From positions 682,001 through 746,000 of the forward strand of contig NZ_JAHVHW010000007.1 of assembly GCF_019802055.1 (NCBI RefSeq): DNA of 64,000 nt. Reading direction: 5' to 3'. This document shows positions 36,801 to 46,027 of this stretch, piece by piece. Numbering within the stretch: position 1 is the first letter of the stretch; every line of letters begins with the position of its first letter. The stretch is from Ferrimonas balearica (GTDB lineage: Bacteria > Pseudomonadota > Gammaproteobacteria > Enterobacterales > Shewanellaceae). Position numbers and translations under genes: made by a program. The notes beneath the pieces are model-generated. The model had not been told where the DNA came from. It made no database searches and was given only the letters and a program-made list of their open reading frames with translations.

Positions 36801-37243
36801 AAACTATTCCGCATCGCACGTGGCTGAGCGCGGCGATGGCAATGGTTCCGCAGGATCGCGAGGGACCAGGCCGAAGCGAAGACACGGAACAGTACGGTAA
36901 ACAGCGTGTTGATGTCGGCAATTGGACGGCCGGCAAGGATTCCGGACAGCTTCCTGCGTGTCGTTTGAGGCGGAACCAGTGCGTCATACCAGAGGGTGGT
37001 ATGACCGGGCATCGTCGGTCCGGTTTGGGCTTCGGAGTCGGGACGAACCTTGATGCTCCCCAAGGGGTGTGATGCCGATTTGGGGGCGTGAAATTTACGC
37101 AGGGTCAGGGCAGCGGTCAATCGAATTTATCGCAAAGCGGCCTGGTGGATACGGCATTCATGACTGCTGTCTCAAAATGGATTGGCGCTCACGCCTTCCG
37201 GACCGAAAGCGGCCTGTCTACCCTCCAGATAAGCGGGCCTGAC
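36801..37243. other. Intergenic region upstream of phosphorelay operon
   Basis: About 440 bases between tamB (3' end) and the HD-GYP gene (5' end), both on the minus strand. It holds no convincing gene. The perfect inverted repeat GTCATACC (36983-36990)/GGTATGAC (36998-37005) lies about 185 bases upstream of the HD-GYP start; its seven-base spacer makes it operator- or hairpin-like. No clear terminator for tamB was found. Confidence 0.5.
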
Positions 37244-40200
37244 TCAGTCAATATCGAAGGAGTAGTAGAGGTCCAGCGATTGCTCTGTGGTTTCTGATAC
37301 TGCGGAAACTGCCTCAAGCCAAAGCCGTTGCAGCAGGTAGTAGCGTACCGTCAGTTCGTTGATGCTTTCGCCAAACACGCCAACCCCATATTTGAGGAAG
37401 AGGCGTTTTCCGAGATAGCCACTGATGGTGACCTGGGTGTCTTCCCCTTCGCTCTCGGTGTCGAGCACGACATTCTGGAATCCTAGCCCCTCACCAATGG
37501 TGGTGAATACCCCCTGAGTGGTGTTGACGCCCAGACCCAGGGCCGCAGAAGCAAACAGGGCACTGCCCCCATCGGAACTGCTCAGGCCACGGCCACGAGT
37601 GATGTAGGAGAGGATCTCCTGCTGTTCCATCGCCGGGTTGGAGAACAGGGTCATCTGCGGCGACGCGGGGGTGCCGGTCAGACGAAGGCCGGCGGTCACA
37701 TCCTCGGATTCGATAACTCGAACCGCCTCCACATCCAGGTTGGGCAGGGCAGGGGGCCCGTTAAAGGTGGCCATGCCGCGTCGGATGGTGAGTCGCTGAC
37801 CAAAGGCCCGGAATACGCCATCTTTTAGGTAGAGATCGCCATAGGCCTGAAGCGGTTGGGCGGGCATCTGGCGCAGCGTCAGCTTACCCCCGACATTACC
37901 GGTCAGACCGAGGGCTTTCACTTTCAGCCGATCTTCGATCTGAATGTCCATGTCGAGATCCAGGTGGGTGCTCAACGGTGACTCACTCTCTTGTTGGCGG
38001 TCGATATAGACTACGTCGTCGGAGACCGCGACGGCACCCTCCGGCAGGGCGGAGAGGGTAAAGCTGCCCTCTGGCACCTTGACGGAGCCCCGGATCTGCA
38101 ATCGCTCCGGATCCAGCACAAAACGCATATCCGGTGAGGCCTCCAGCACCACCATGGGCGGATAGAGGATAGAGAGCCGGTCCCCCTTCAGATTCAGCGC
38201 GCCGCTGAGGCCATTGGCCCAGTTCAGATCGCCAGTCAGATCGGCGCGGCCCTGTCCCATCTGCAGTTCGCCGTCCACATTCACCGTCTGGCCGCTGAAA
38301 TTCAGGCGCAGATCCATATCCTCCAGCTCGGTCGGGTTGACCACCATTTTCAGGTGGCCGTCCGTCAGCGCAAATTGGCCGTTTAACTCAGGCGCTTTCA
38401 GGGTACCGCCGAAGGTAATGTCGCCACTGAGAACCGCCTGGGCATCAGACAGAGAGGGGATCCAGGCTAGGTAGGGGGAGAGTTGCAGCGCATCGGAGCG
38501 GAAATATCCCGACAGGTCATAGGGCGCTTCCGGGCCGAGGTTGATCGCCAACTCCACCTGACGGCTGTCTTCAATTTGGGTATTGACCCTCAGGGCCAGC
38601 CCCTCCTGGTTGAGGGTGGCCAGCAGATCCACCGCCTGCCATTTGATCTGGCTTGGCGGCAGCCCGCCGCCGCGACGCAGCACCAGGCTGCCATCACGAT
38701 CATGCAGTTCCGCTTTGAGGTAGGGCAGTTGTCCTGGCTGCCAACTGACGTAGGCTTCGCCCTGGATCCGGCTCTTGGGCCGCAGTCGCTTGGGCAGAAC
38801 CGATTTAAGGGCTTTTCGGACCTGTGCATCCAGTGTCAGTGCCGCTGCGCCTTTGGGCCCCAGCAGGGCGGGTCCCTTCAAGCAGAGATCCACACCGCTG
38901 CCTTGCCAGCAGTGCTCCCCCAATACCAACGCCTGGCGTTTCTCATCGTAGTTGAGCATGGCGGGCAGATTGGTTTGCCACTCGCCGTAGGGGGTGCTGA
39001 TGGTGCCATTGAGAACGGCGCCCCGCCAGTATCCCTCTTCGGCGTAGTAGTTCCCGCCCATGGCCAGACCGGCACTGATGTCGCCAAACAGTGAAATATC
39101 CAGATCCTGACGCAAGCGGTTGCCTCGACCCTGGGCGCGAATGGGGCCCAGTTCAGTACCAGCCAGGTCCAGGTTGCCGGTGGTCAGATTCAGCACTGCC
39201 TGGTGATCCCGGCGGGGCCAGTAGGCCAGCACCATCTCTAGTTTATCGGTCAGGTACTCGTCATAGCCGGGGCGGCGTGCGGTCAGGGTCAGGTCCAGCT
39301 TGGGGTCAGCCACCGGGCCGGTGAGTTGCAGTGTGGCGTTGGCGCTGCCGGTCAACTCGGGCAGCCAACGCACCAATGCATCCGCCTTCAGTTGTCCGTT
39401 CAACTGCCACTCGCCATCGACGATGGCACCGTCCATCTCCAGTGTTGTTTGGTTGATGGCCACCCGCAGTTGCTCCGCGTCCCCTTGCCAGTCGCTGTTC
39501 AGTGCAATGCCGCCCTGCAGTTGCAGCGGGTAATCAAACAGGGTACCAGTCAGATCGGCGTCATCCACTTCAATGGCCCATTGGGCGCTCTGGCCTTCAG
39601 GGCTGGCGAAGTAACCTTTGCTGCTGGCCTGGCCGTTCAGCGTCAATGTCAGGTCCGGGCTAAGGCGGGACAGGTCCAGGCCATCGGCGCTCACGCTGGC
39701 GTCCCAGATCAGTCGATCGCCATACTCAAGGGAGCCCTGGATCGCCGCTTTGCCCATCTCCCCATCCATCTTTGCCTGCTGTACCGTCAGTTCGCCCCAC
39801 TGGTGCTCAACCGACAGTTCGACCTGGCCGGAGCTGTACCCCTCGGCAGTGAGCAGTCCGCTCATCTGAGCTTCCTGCCGGTCCCAGTCGCCCTTTGCTG
39901 AGAGGGTCAGGTTATCCGCCTGAAATTGCGCCGGTCCCTGAAGAGGCCACTGCAGGTGCTTGCCATCCAGTTGCAGATTAAACGGCATGGTCGGCAGCCC
40001 CAGTTCAATCTGCCCCTTAAGGTCAGCGGTCAGTGCGCCCTTGGTGCTCAGGGTGGTATGGAGATCGGTAAGCCGCCCCTCCGCTGTGGCATGCACCTCG
40101 TGACCCGCCAGTTCCGGTAGCCAGGGTAGGGCGCCCATCTCACCTTCGACCTCGGCATCGATGCCATAACCGTTATCGAAATCCATCCAGACCCGGCCGG

Positions 40201-41032
40201 TGAGATTGGCCCAGTTGTGGCGCACCTCGATATGGGGAACGCTTAGTGAGGTGTGTTGCCAGGTGCCAAGGAAACTGAGGTGTTCGACCCGGTGATCCAT
40301 CCAGCCGATCTGAACGTGCGCGTCCTGAGCCAGCGCTTGCTGAACATCAATGGCGAAGGGCAGATCCACTTTGGGCAGGTGAGCCATGGCCCAGCTGTTG
40401 TCTGGCTCATTGTCCGGCTCTGCCAGGGTGGTGCTGGTCTCACTCTCCTCATCACCCAGCGGGATGTTGATTTCGGCGCCATCCAGCTGCAGTCGCTCAA
40501 CGCCAATCAGGGTGTCGCCCACCTGCGCAGCGGCTCTGAGTCGCTTGGCCTTGTAGGTCATATCATCAACCCGGACATCAATATTTCTCAGGTCCAGGTT
40601 CTGCCCCAAAATGGTCAGTGGCAGACCCATGCCGGTGTAGCCATCCGGGCCTGGCTGGCTGGGGATTTCCGGTTCGGGCTCTTCAACGTCGGGGCTGTCG
40701 CCACCGATCTGATCGATGTCGATCGCCACCCGAACACCCTCGGCATCCACGCCATCAACACAAAGGGTTTTGTTCACCAGGCAGCGTAAACGCCAACTCG
40801 CGTCGATGTGGTCCACCTCCACCAGAATGCCATCCATGGAGAAACGCACATCGCTCAACTGCAGACCCCGGTTGATCTTACCGCCTTGGTACTTGAGCGA
40901 CAGACCCGGTACTGCGGCGTCAACCAGCGCCAGCACCATATGGGAGCCCACCGGCGTCCCCAGCAGCAGGGCCACCAGGATCAGCAGGATAAGCGGCGAG
41001 AAGGTCAGGATATAGAGCAGGCGCCGAATCAT
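37244..41032 (-). CDS. tamB: TamB: inner-membrane-anchored AsmA-like bridge protein
   Basis: A 1262-residue protein: N-terminal signal anchor (residues 5-25), a very long repeated beta-strand region (AsmA-like/DUF490 groove), and a conserved TamB C-terminal domain (from about 960, including the last 100 residues with YITRGRGLS and the terminal YYSFDID). E. coli TamB is 1259. With TamA it spans the periplasm, and TamB-type proteins move phospholipids toward the outer membrane and help insert some barrels. It overlaps tamA by four bases (ATGA). Confidence 0.93.
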   Translation of the reverse strand: MIRRLLYILTFSPLILLILVALLLGTPVGSHMVLALVDAAVPGLSLKYQGGKINRGLQLSDVRFSMDGILVEVDHIDASWRLRCLVNKTLCVDGVDAEGVRVAIDIDQIGGDSPDVEEPEPEIPSQPGPDGYTGMGLPLTILGQNLDLRNIDVRVDDMTYKAKRLRAAAQVGDTLIGVERLQLDGAEINIPLGDEESETSTTLAEPDNEPDNSWAMAHLPKVDLPFAIDVQQALAQDAHVQIGWMDHRVEHLSFLGTWQHTSLSVPHIEVRHNWANLTGRVWMDFDNGYGIDAEVEGEMGALPWLPELAGHEVHATAEGRLTDLHTTLSTKGALTADLKGQIELGLPTMPFNLQLDGKHLQWPLQGPAQFQADNLTLSAKGDWDRQEAQMSGLLTAEGYSSGQVELSVEHQWGELTVQQAKMDGEMGKAAIQGSLEYGDRLIWDASVSADGLDLSRLSPDLTLTLNGQASSKGYFASPEGQSAQWAIEVDDADLTGTLFDYPLQLQGGIALNSDWQGDAEQLRVAINQTTLEMDGAIVDGEWQLNGQLKADALVRWLPELTGSANATLQLTGPVADPKLDLTLTARRPGYDEYLTDKLEMVLAYWPRRDHQAVLNLTTGNLDLAGTELGPIRAQGRGNRLRQDLDISLFGDISAGLAMGGNYYAEEGYWRGAVLNGTISTPYGEWQTNLPAMLNYDEKRQALVLGEHCWQGSGVDLCLKGPALLGPKGAAALTLDAQVRKALKSVLPKRLRPKSRIQGEAYVSWQPGQLPYLKAELHDRDGSLVLRRGGGLPPSQIKWQAVDLLATLNQEGLALRVNTQIEDSRQVELAINLGPEAPYDLSGYFRSDALQLSPYLAWIPSLSDAQAVLSGDITFGGTLKAPELNGQFALTDGHLKMVVNPTELEDMDLRLNFSGQTVNVDGELQMGQGRADLTGDLNWANGLSGALNLKGDRLSILYPPMVVLEASPDMRFVLDPERLQIRGSVKVPEGSFTLSALPEGAVAVSDDVVYIDRQQESESPLSTHLDLDMDIQIEDRLKVKALGLTGNVGGKLTLRQMPAQPLQAYGDLYLKDGVFRAFGQRLTIRRGMATFNGPPALPNLDVEAVRVIESEDVTAGLRLTGTPASPQMTLFSNPAMEQQEILSYITRGRGLSSSDGGSALFASAALGLGVNTTQGVFTTIGEGLGFQNVVLDTESEGEDTQVTISGYLGKRLFLKYGVGVFGESINELTVRYYLLQRLWLEAVSAVSETTEQSLDLYYSFDID

Positions 41033-43146
41033 AGCTCGGCTCCAATACTGATGTGCAGCATGGGGCTGGCGTCCGGATCGGTAAAGCCATAACCCACTTC
41101 AATCTTGATGGGGCCCACCGGAGAGATCCAGTGAACGCCGCCACCAAACGAGGCGTCGAAGTCGATCGCTTCGGATTCATTGGTATCAAACGCGCTGCCG
41201 CCATCCACAAAGGCCGCCAGTCGCCAGCTTGGAGTCAGGTAGTACTGATATTCCATCGAGCCCACCAGCAGGTAGCGGCCCCCCACCAGCAGCTCCGTGG
41301 TGCCGCCTTCCCCGTCGTCCACCGTCATCTTTGGCCCGAGAGATTGATAGCTGAAACCCCGGATGGATTGGTCGCCACCGGCAAAGAAACGCAGGGAGGG
41401 AGCGAGCCCCAGCAGGTCTTCGTCGTTGATCACGTTGATACCTACATCAACACGGCCGGTCAGACGGTGCCGCTCTATCGGGGTGTAGACGGCGCGCAGC
41501 TGGCTGCGGAAGCGGGTTATGCGCTGATCGGAACCCCAGACGGTATCTGCGTGCTCCAGCAGATAGAACTGGCGCAGGCCGTCGGTGGGGTCGAGTGGTG
41601 GGCCACGGCGTTGCGTCCGGCTGAAGCTCAGGCCGGGCATCAGATACTTGGCGCTGTGGTCCTGGGGCCCCTGGGTCCAGTCTTCGTAGAGAAGCCGCGC
41701 TGAGACCGTGCGGATCCAACGGTTGCCCATCACCGTACGGCGACCAAAGCTGCCCTGGTACTGGCTGGACTCAATGTCACCGAACTCCTCTCTGCCAACG
41801 CTGGCGTTAAACACCAGTTTGTCGTTAATGGGGTGATCAAAGGGTATCCGGTAATCGAAACTCAGCTTGGGGTTGACCTTGGAGAACTCCGCCTTGGTTT
41901 CCTGACTGTGACCATAGCGATTGACCACCGGAGTACGCCAGGTGGTAGAGACGCGGAATTCGGTATCGGTCGCGTAACCGACACCCAGATCGATGGAGTG
42001 GCGGGGCGGCGGTGATAAGCCCGCTTCAATCGGCACCATCCCGTCTTCAGCCTGTTCCGGGTGAGGCAATACTTTGACGTCCTGGAAATAGCCGGAGCCC
42101 AGCAGCGTGCTGGTGAACTTGGCCACTTCGTCGGCATGGTAGGGCGCGCCCGGTTTAAACGGCACCATCTCCTGCAGCAACTCGGGGGTCAGTTCGGAAG
42201 CCCAGAAGTTGACTTCTCCGAGGCGATAACGCCGACCGCTGTCGTAAAGCAGCACCAGATTGGCCAGGTTGTTGTCCCGATCAATCTCAAGCCGATGCTG
42301 CCCCATCTTGCCGTCGAAATAGCCCCGAACCAGACCCAGGGTGAGCAGATCATTTTTCAGTGACTCATATTGGCCGTGGTTAACGATGTCGCCAGGCTTG
42401 ATGGTGATACGGTCCAGCCGGGCCACAAAGGCCGGGTCATCCCGGGCTTCGCCGTCAATCAGGACGATCACCTCGTCGTAGCGCATCGGCTCACCACGAT
42501 CGACCGTCAGGGTGAGCGTCCAGTTGGGATCGGTGCGCTGTATCTGGGTGGAGAACACCGCCTGGTAATACCCCAGGGCCTGCATCGCTTCCTGCGCTTT
42601 ATCCTCCAGGGTGAACAGGAAGCTGGCTCGCTCGGCGGCGCTGGTGGGTAATGGCGACAGGTGGGCCCGAAGGTTGCGAGCCAATGCGCCCTTTACGCCT
42701 TCGATCTCAAGCTCCAGGCCGCCCTCGACAACCGGCTGCTCCAACGCATCCCTGATGGGGCGGGAACGGGATTTCTGAGCCGTGCCACTGCCGGCTTCCG
42801 GTTCGCCTGCGGCGAGGATCAGCACCCAGCGACTGCCGATCTCCTCCAGTCGTGCAGTGATGGGACGGGCGTCTTCACCCAGATCCTTCAAGCGTTGTTC
42901 TGCCTGCCGCGCCGCCTCCTCCGCAAATCCAGGCTCATCCGGGGCCTTGCCATCCCACTCAGGGAGCAGATCCACCAGACGCTTACCCACCTCTTCGCCC
43001 AGTCCCACCACCTTAACGGTGAGATCGGCAACCGGGTGTGGCAACTCGGTAATCGGCTCTGGTGGGGATTCGGGATCCTCTGCCCGGGCCGGTGCTAAAA
43101 CAGCAAGCATCAGCACAGCTAACAGGAGAGGCAGGGCTCGGAACAA
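41029..43146 (-). CDS. tamA: TamA: Omp85-family outer-membrane protein with long N-terminus
   Basis: A 705-residue Omp85 protein with signal peptide (ends PARA), POTRA repeats and a C-terminal 16-stranded barrel that ends SIGAEL. The conserved barrel motif GGDQSIRGF is present. It is about 125 residues longer than E. coli TamA (577): a segment at about 22-110 before the usual first POTRA has a beta-alpha-alpha-beta pattern itself. I start at TTG 43146 because AGGAG lies seven bases upstream and a signal peptide begins directly; no in-frame ATG gives this. It is the first gene of tamAB and is divergent from the isoaspartyl peptidase. Confidence 0.88.
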   Translation of the reverse strand: MFRALPLLLAVLMLAVLAPARAEDPESPPEPITELPHPVADLTVKVVGLGEEVGKRLVDLLPEWDGKAPDEPGFAEEAARQAEQRLKDLGEDARPITARLEEIGSRWVLILAAGEPEAGSGTAQKSRSRPIRDALEQPVVEGGLELEIEGVKGALARNLRAHLSPLPTSAAERASFLFTLEDKAQEAMQALGYYQAVFSTQIQRTDPNWTLTLTVDRGEPMRYDEVIVLIDGEARDDPAFVARLDRITIKPGDIVNHGQYESLKNDLLTLGLVRGYFDGKMGQHRLEIDRDNNLANLVLLYDSGRRYRLGEVNFWASELTPELLQEMVPFKPGAPYHADEVAKFTSTLLGSGYFQDVKVLPHPEQAEDGMVPIEAGLSPPPRHSIDLGVGYATDTEFRVSTTWRTPVVNRYGHSQETKAEFSKVNPKLSFDYRIPFDHPINDKLVFNASVGREEFGDIESSQYQGSFGRRTVMGNRWIRTVSARLLYEDWTQGPQDHSAKYLMPGLSFSRTQRRGPPLDPTDGLRQFYLLEHADTVWGSDQRITRFRSQLRAVYTPIERHRLTGRVDVGINVINDEDLLGLAPSLRFFAGGDQSIRGFSYQSLGPKMTVDDGEGGTTELLVGGRYLLVGSMEYQYYLTPSWRLAAFVDGGSAFDTNESEAIDFDASFGGGVHWISPVGPIKIEVGYGFTDPDASPMLHISIGAEL

Positions 43147-43177
43147 TGAGGATCTCCTGTCAATAAGGGGCGGGGGC

Positions 43178-43196
43178 AATGATAAGACAATGATAA
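43178..43196. promoter_or_regulatory. AATGATAA tandem repeat upstream of tamA
   Basis: AATGATAA occurs at 43178-43185 and again at 43189-43196, a period of 11 bases, about one helical turn. It lies 32-50 bases upstream of tamA and about 145 upstream of the divergent gene. It resembles half of a Fur or other GATAAT-type site. Confidence 0.4.
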
Positions 43197-43339
43197 TTCG
43201 AAAGTACCCCAGCGGGGAGAGCCGACCAGAGGGTTTTTTTGTATCTGTATTATTTACTATCAGTTTGTTCGTAGTTTGGACAGTTTCCGCTGTGCCACAC
43301 TGGCTCATCCTTTCCCTTTTCTTCACAAGGAAGCGACTC

Positions 43340-44374
43340 GTGAGATTATTTGGCGTTCTGGCCGCGATGACGGCATTCACTTTCTCTCTGCCAGCCCTGG
43401 CCGAAACGACACCGCCGGTGGCACTGGCTATCCATGGTGGCGCAGGCACCATCGACCCGGAAAAAATGAGTGACGAAAAGCGGCAGGCGATCGCCGCGAA
43501 ACTGGATGAGGCACTCACCTCTGGCTATCGGCTGCTGCAAAACGGCGGGTCCGCGCTGGATGCGGTCGAGGCGGCGGTGCGGGTGCTGGAAGACTCTCCG
43601 CTGTTTAATGCCGGAGTGGGGGCGGTCTACACCTGGGAGGAGGGCCACGAATTGGATGCCTCCATTATGGATGGGGCCACCCTGGAGGCTGGCGCGGTGG
43701 CGGGGGTTCGAACCGTACGCAATCCCATCTCACTGGCGCGCAAAGTGATGACAGATTCCCCTCATGTAATGTTGGCAGGGGAGGGGGCCGAGGCCTTTGC
43801 CCGGTCACAGGGGGTTGAGATGGTGCCCAACAGCCACTTCGATACGGAGTCCCGCCTGAAAAGTCTGAAAGAAGCGAAAGAGAAGATCCTCGCCCGTGAG
43901 GGGGTCAGTCACCAGGCCGCCGTCGAGTCGCTGGAGAGCGAATTTAAGATGGGCACTGTCGGAGCCGTTGCACTGGACAGCACCGGCACACTCGCCGCGG
44001 CAACCAGCACCGGAGGGATGACCGCAAAGCGCTGGGGCCGGGTTGGCGACAGTCCGGTAATTGGCGCCGGCACCTACGCTGACGATGCCGTTTGCGCCAT
44101 CTCCGCTACCGGACACGGTGAGTACTTTATCCGTTACAACGTGGCGGCGGACATCTGTGCCCGGGCTAAATATCAGGGCATCTTGCTGGCGGAGGCAGCG
44201 GATGAGGTGATCCTGAAGCGACTCAAGCAGGCGGGGGGCACCGGTGGTGTGATCACGCTGGACCCCGAAGGACGAGTGGCAATGCCCTTCAATACCGAGG
44301 GGATGTACCGGGCCAGTATTGACGCACAGGGCAACAAGCAGATCGCCATCTGGCAGAGTGTCATCGAGCCCTGA
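43340..44374 (+). CDS. Exported isoaspartyl peptidase/L-asparaginase (Ntn hydrolase)
   Basis: A 344-residue plant-type asparaginase (IaaA-like). Signal peptide 1-21 (ends ALA). The autocleavage and nucleophile Thr is T206 in KMGTVGAVALD, and IHGGAGTI starts the alpha subunit; GNAGVGAVY and TGHGEYFIR positions are conserved. It self-cleaves into alpha and beta chains and removes beta-aspartyl N-terminal residues or deamidates asparagine. I start at GTG 43340, with AAGGAAG six bases upstream; in-frame ATGs further upstream lie within tamA sequence. E. coli IaaA has no evident signal peptide, so periplasmic placement here is notable. Confidence 0.9.
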   Translation: MRLFGVLAAMTAFTFSLPALAETTPPVALAIHGGAGTIDPEKMSDEKRQAIAAKLDEALTSGYRLLQNGGSALDAVEAAVRVLEDSPLFNAGVGAVYTWEEGHELDASIMDGATLEAGAVAGVRTVRNPISLARKVMTDSPHVMLAGEGAEAFARSQGVEMVPNSHFDTESRLKSLKEAKEKILAREGVSHQAAVESLESEFKMGTVGAVALDSTGTLAAATSTGGMTAKRWGRVGDSPVIGAGTYADDAVCAISATGHGEYFIRYNVAADICARAKYQGILLAEAADEVILKRLKQAGGTGGVITLDPEGRVAMPFNTEGMYRASIDAQGNKQIAIWQSVIEP

Positions 44375-44481
44375 ACTCGCCTGACGAGGATGGCGAACAC
44401 ATCAATCGTTTTTCCTACAAAGACAGAGTGGGATGGTGGGGCTACCTTTAAAAGGAATCTATCGGCCTATTAGGGGGAAGG

Positions 44482-44898
44482 ATGGAATCGGTCAAAGTCA
44501 TTGATTACATGGAGCGTCATCCTGTGAAGTTGACGCCCGACACGCCGCTGTCAACGGCGGTTGAGATGCTGCTTGAGAAAGGTCAGCTTGGTGCGCCGGT
44601 GGTGGACGCTGAAAACCACTTGCTGGGATTTATCTCGGAGCAGGATTGTCTGGCCAAAATGCTGGAAAGCTCCTACCACTGCGACCTGACGGCCAAAGTG
44701 GCAGATGTGATGAAAACCGAGGTACTCACCGCCAGACCCGAGGATTCAGTACTCTCTCTGGCGGAGATGATGCTGGGGCAGAAACCCAAGATCTACCCGG
44801 TGCTCGAAGAGGCCAGGGTGATCGGCATTATTGATCGCAGTCGGGTTCTGAAAGCGATCGGCACCCACCTGAAGGTGTGTTTCCGTCACGCGGTGTGA
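44482..44898 (+). CDS. Stand-alone CBS-pair protein
   Basis: A 138-residue protein made up of two CBS motifs (about 8-60 and 72-130), with VTPDTPLSTAVEMLLEKGQ-like and VLTARPEDSVLSLAEMML elements. CBS pairs bind adenosyl nucleotides and act as energy or redox sensors. No partner domain is present. SD-like GGGGAAGG lies upstream. A strong terminator follows; cysE beyond has its own promoter. Confidence 0.88.
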   Translation: MESVKVIDYMERHPVKLTPDTPLSTAVEMLLEKGQLGAPVVDAENHLLGFISEQDCLAKMLESSYHCDLTAKVADVMKTEVLTARPEDSVLSLAEMMLGQKPKIYPVLEEARVIGIIDRSRVLKAIGTHLKVCFRHAV

Positions 44899-44920
44899 GC
44901 GGCGCAGCCACACCGGAATA

Positions 44921-44950
44921 CGGCGCGGTTTTCCGCGCCGTTTCTTTTTT
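44921..44950 (+). terminator. Rho-independent terminator of CBS gene
   Basis: Stem CGGCGCGG/CCGCGCCG with a TTTT loop (44921-44940), then TTTCTTTTTT. Confidence 0.92.
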
Positions 44951-45019
44951 GTCCCAACGGGATCACGTTTTGACAAAAAAGAATAAGCACCAAGGATTTG
45001 TTGTTAAGAAATTCTGCAA

Positions 45020-45047
45020 TTGAAATGCGGCTTTCCCGTACTATTAG
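45020..45047 (+). promoter_or_regulatory. Sigma70-like promoter for cysE
   Basis: TTGAAA (45020-45025) and TATTAG (45042-45047) are 16 bases apart, with the -10 about 28 bases before the cysE ATG. Confidence 0.55.
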
Positions 45048-45075
45048 GGGTTAGCGAAGTTCATGGAGAGTGAAG

Positions 45076-45879
45076 ATGAGAGACCGGGTTTGGGAACAGT
45101 TGCGCAGCGAAGCGGAAGTGATTACCCGCAGTGAGCCCCTGCTGACCAGCTATGTTCACACCTGCATTCTGAGCCACCGCAGTCTGGGTGGAGCGCTCAG
45201 TTTTATCCTGTCCAACCAGATGGCGGACGAAGTGATGTCCGCCATGGTACTCCGGGAGTTGCTGGAGGAAGCCTATAAGGCCGACCCCGGCATCACCACC
45301 TGCGCTGCCCATGATATTGAAGCCGTCTTCAACCGTGACCCTGCGGTCAAAACCTTTCTCACCGTGCTGTTGAACCTCAAGGGGTTCCAGTCGATTCAGA
45401 CGCATCGTCTGGCCCATCACCTCTGGCACAGTGGTCGTGAGGAGCTGGCGCTGTTCCTGCAAAGCCGTAACTCCCAGGTGTATGGCGTGGACATCCACCC
45501 GGCGGCCCAGATCGGCAAAGGGGTGATGTTCGATCACGCCACCGGCATCGTGGTGGGGGAAACCGCCGTGATTGAGGACAACGTCTCCATTCTGCAGTCC
45601 GTTACCCTGGGTGGTACCGGTAATGAATCCGGCGACCGTCATCCGAAAGTGCGCAGTGGTGTGATGATTGGCGCCGGTGCCAAGGTGCTGGGCAATATCG
45701 AAGTGGGCGAGGGCGCCAAGATTGGTGCGGGCTCCGTGGTGGTTAACCCGGTGCCGCCTCATGTGACCGTGGTGGGCGTTCCCGCCAAGATTGTCGGACG
45801 TCCCAATTGCGAGCACCCCTGCGACACCATGGATCAAAGCCTGCTCGGAGGCGGCCCGGACATCGGCGCCGGGATCTGA
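45076..45879 (+). CDS. cysE: Serine O-acetyltransferase CysE
   Basis: A 267-residue CysE (E. coli 273): an N-terminal helical domain, then the left-handed beta-helix of hexapeptide repeats (IHPAAQIGKGVMFDHATGIVVGETAVI; VMIGAGAKVLGNIEVGEGAKIGAGSVV). Catalytic His is in FDHATG. It makes O-acetylserine for cysteine synthesis and is feedback-inhibited by cysteine. I start at ATG 45076 with GGAG upstream; a GTG two codons earlier is possible. Confidence 0.96.
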   Translation: MRDRVWEQLRSEAEVITRSEPLLTSYVHTCILSHRSLGGALSFILSNQMADEVMSAMVLRELLEEAYKADPGITTCAAHDIEAVFNRDPAVKTFLTVLLNLKGFQSIQTHRLAHHLWHSGREELALFLQSRNSQVYGVDIHPAAQIGKGVMFDHATGIVVGETAVIEDNVSILQSVTLGGTGNESGDRHPKVRSGVMIGAGAKVLGNIEVGEGAKIGAGSVVVNPVPPHVTVVGVPAKIVGRPNCEHPCDTMDQSLLGGGPDIGAGI

Positions 45880-45898
45880 GTCGGTAAGTTCTGAGTAA

Positions 45899-45928
45899 GG
45901 CGGCCAAATGGCCGCCTGTTCTTTTTTT
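45899..45928 (+). terminator. Rho-independent terminator of cysE
   Basis: Stem GGCGGCC/GGCCGCC with an AAAT loop, followed by TGTTCTTTTTTT. Confidence 0.9.
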
Positions 45929-46027
45929 ATGATCTGTGACAACGTGAGGGAGACGTAGGAATCTAGACTAACAATCAGATCCCAAACCGTTTTGTGCGCT
46001 TTGACGTCAGGGACAGGGGGGAGAAGC

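Noticed and set aside
42782-43339. N-terminal extension of the isoaspartyl peptidase
   Set aside because: It runs antisense to tamA and lacks similarity; the GTG at 43340 has a ribosome site and starts a signal peptide.
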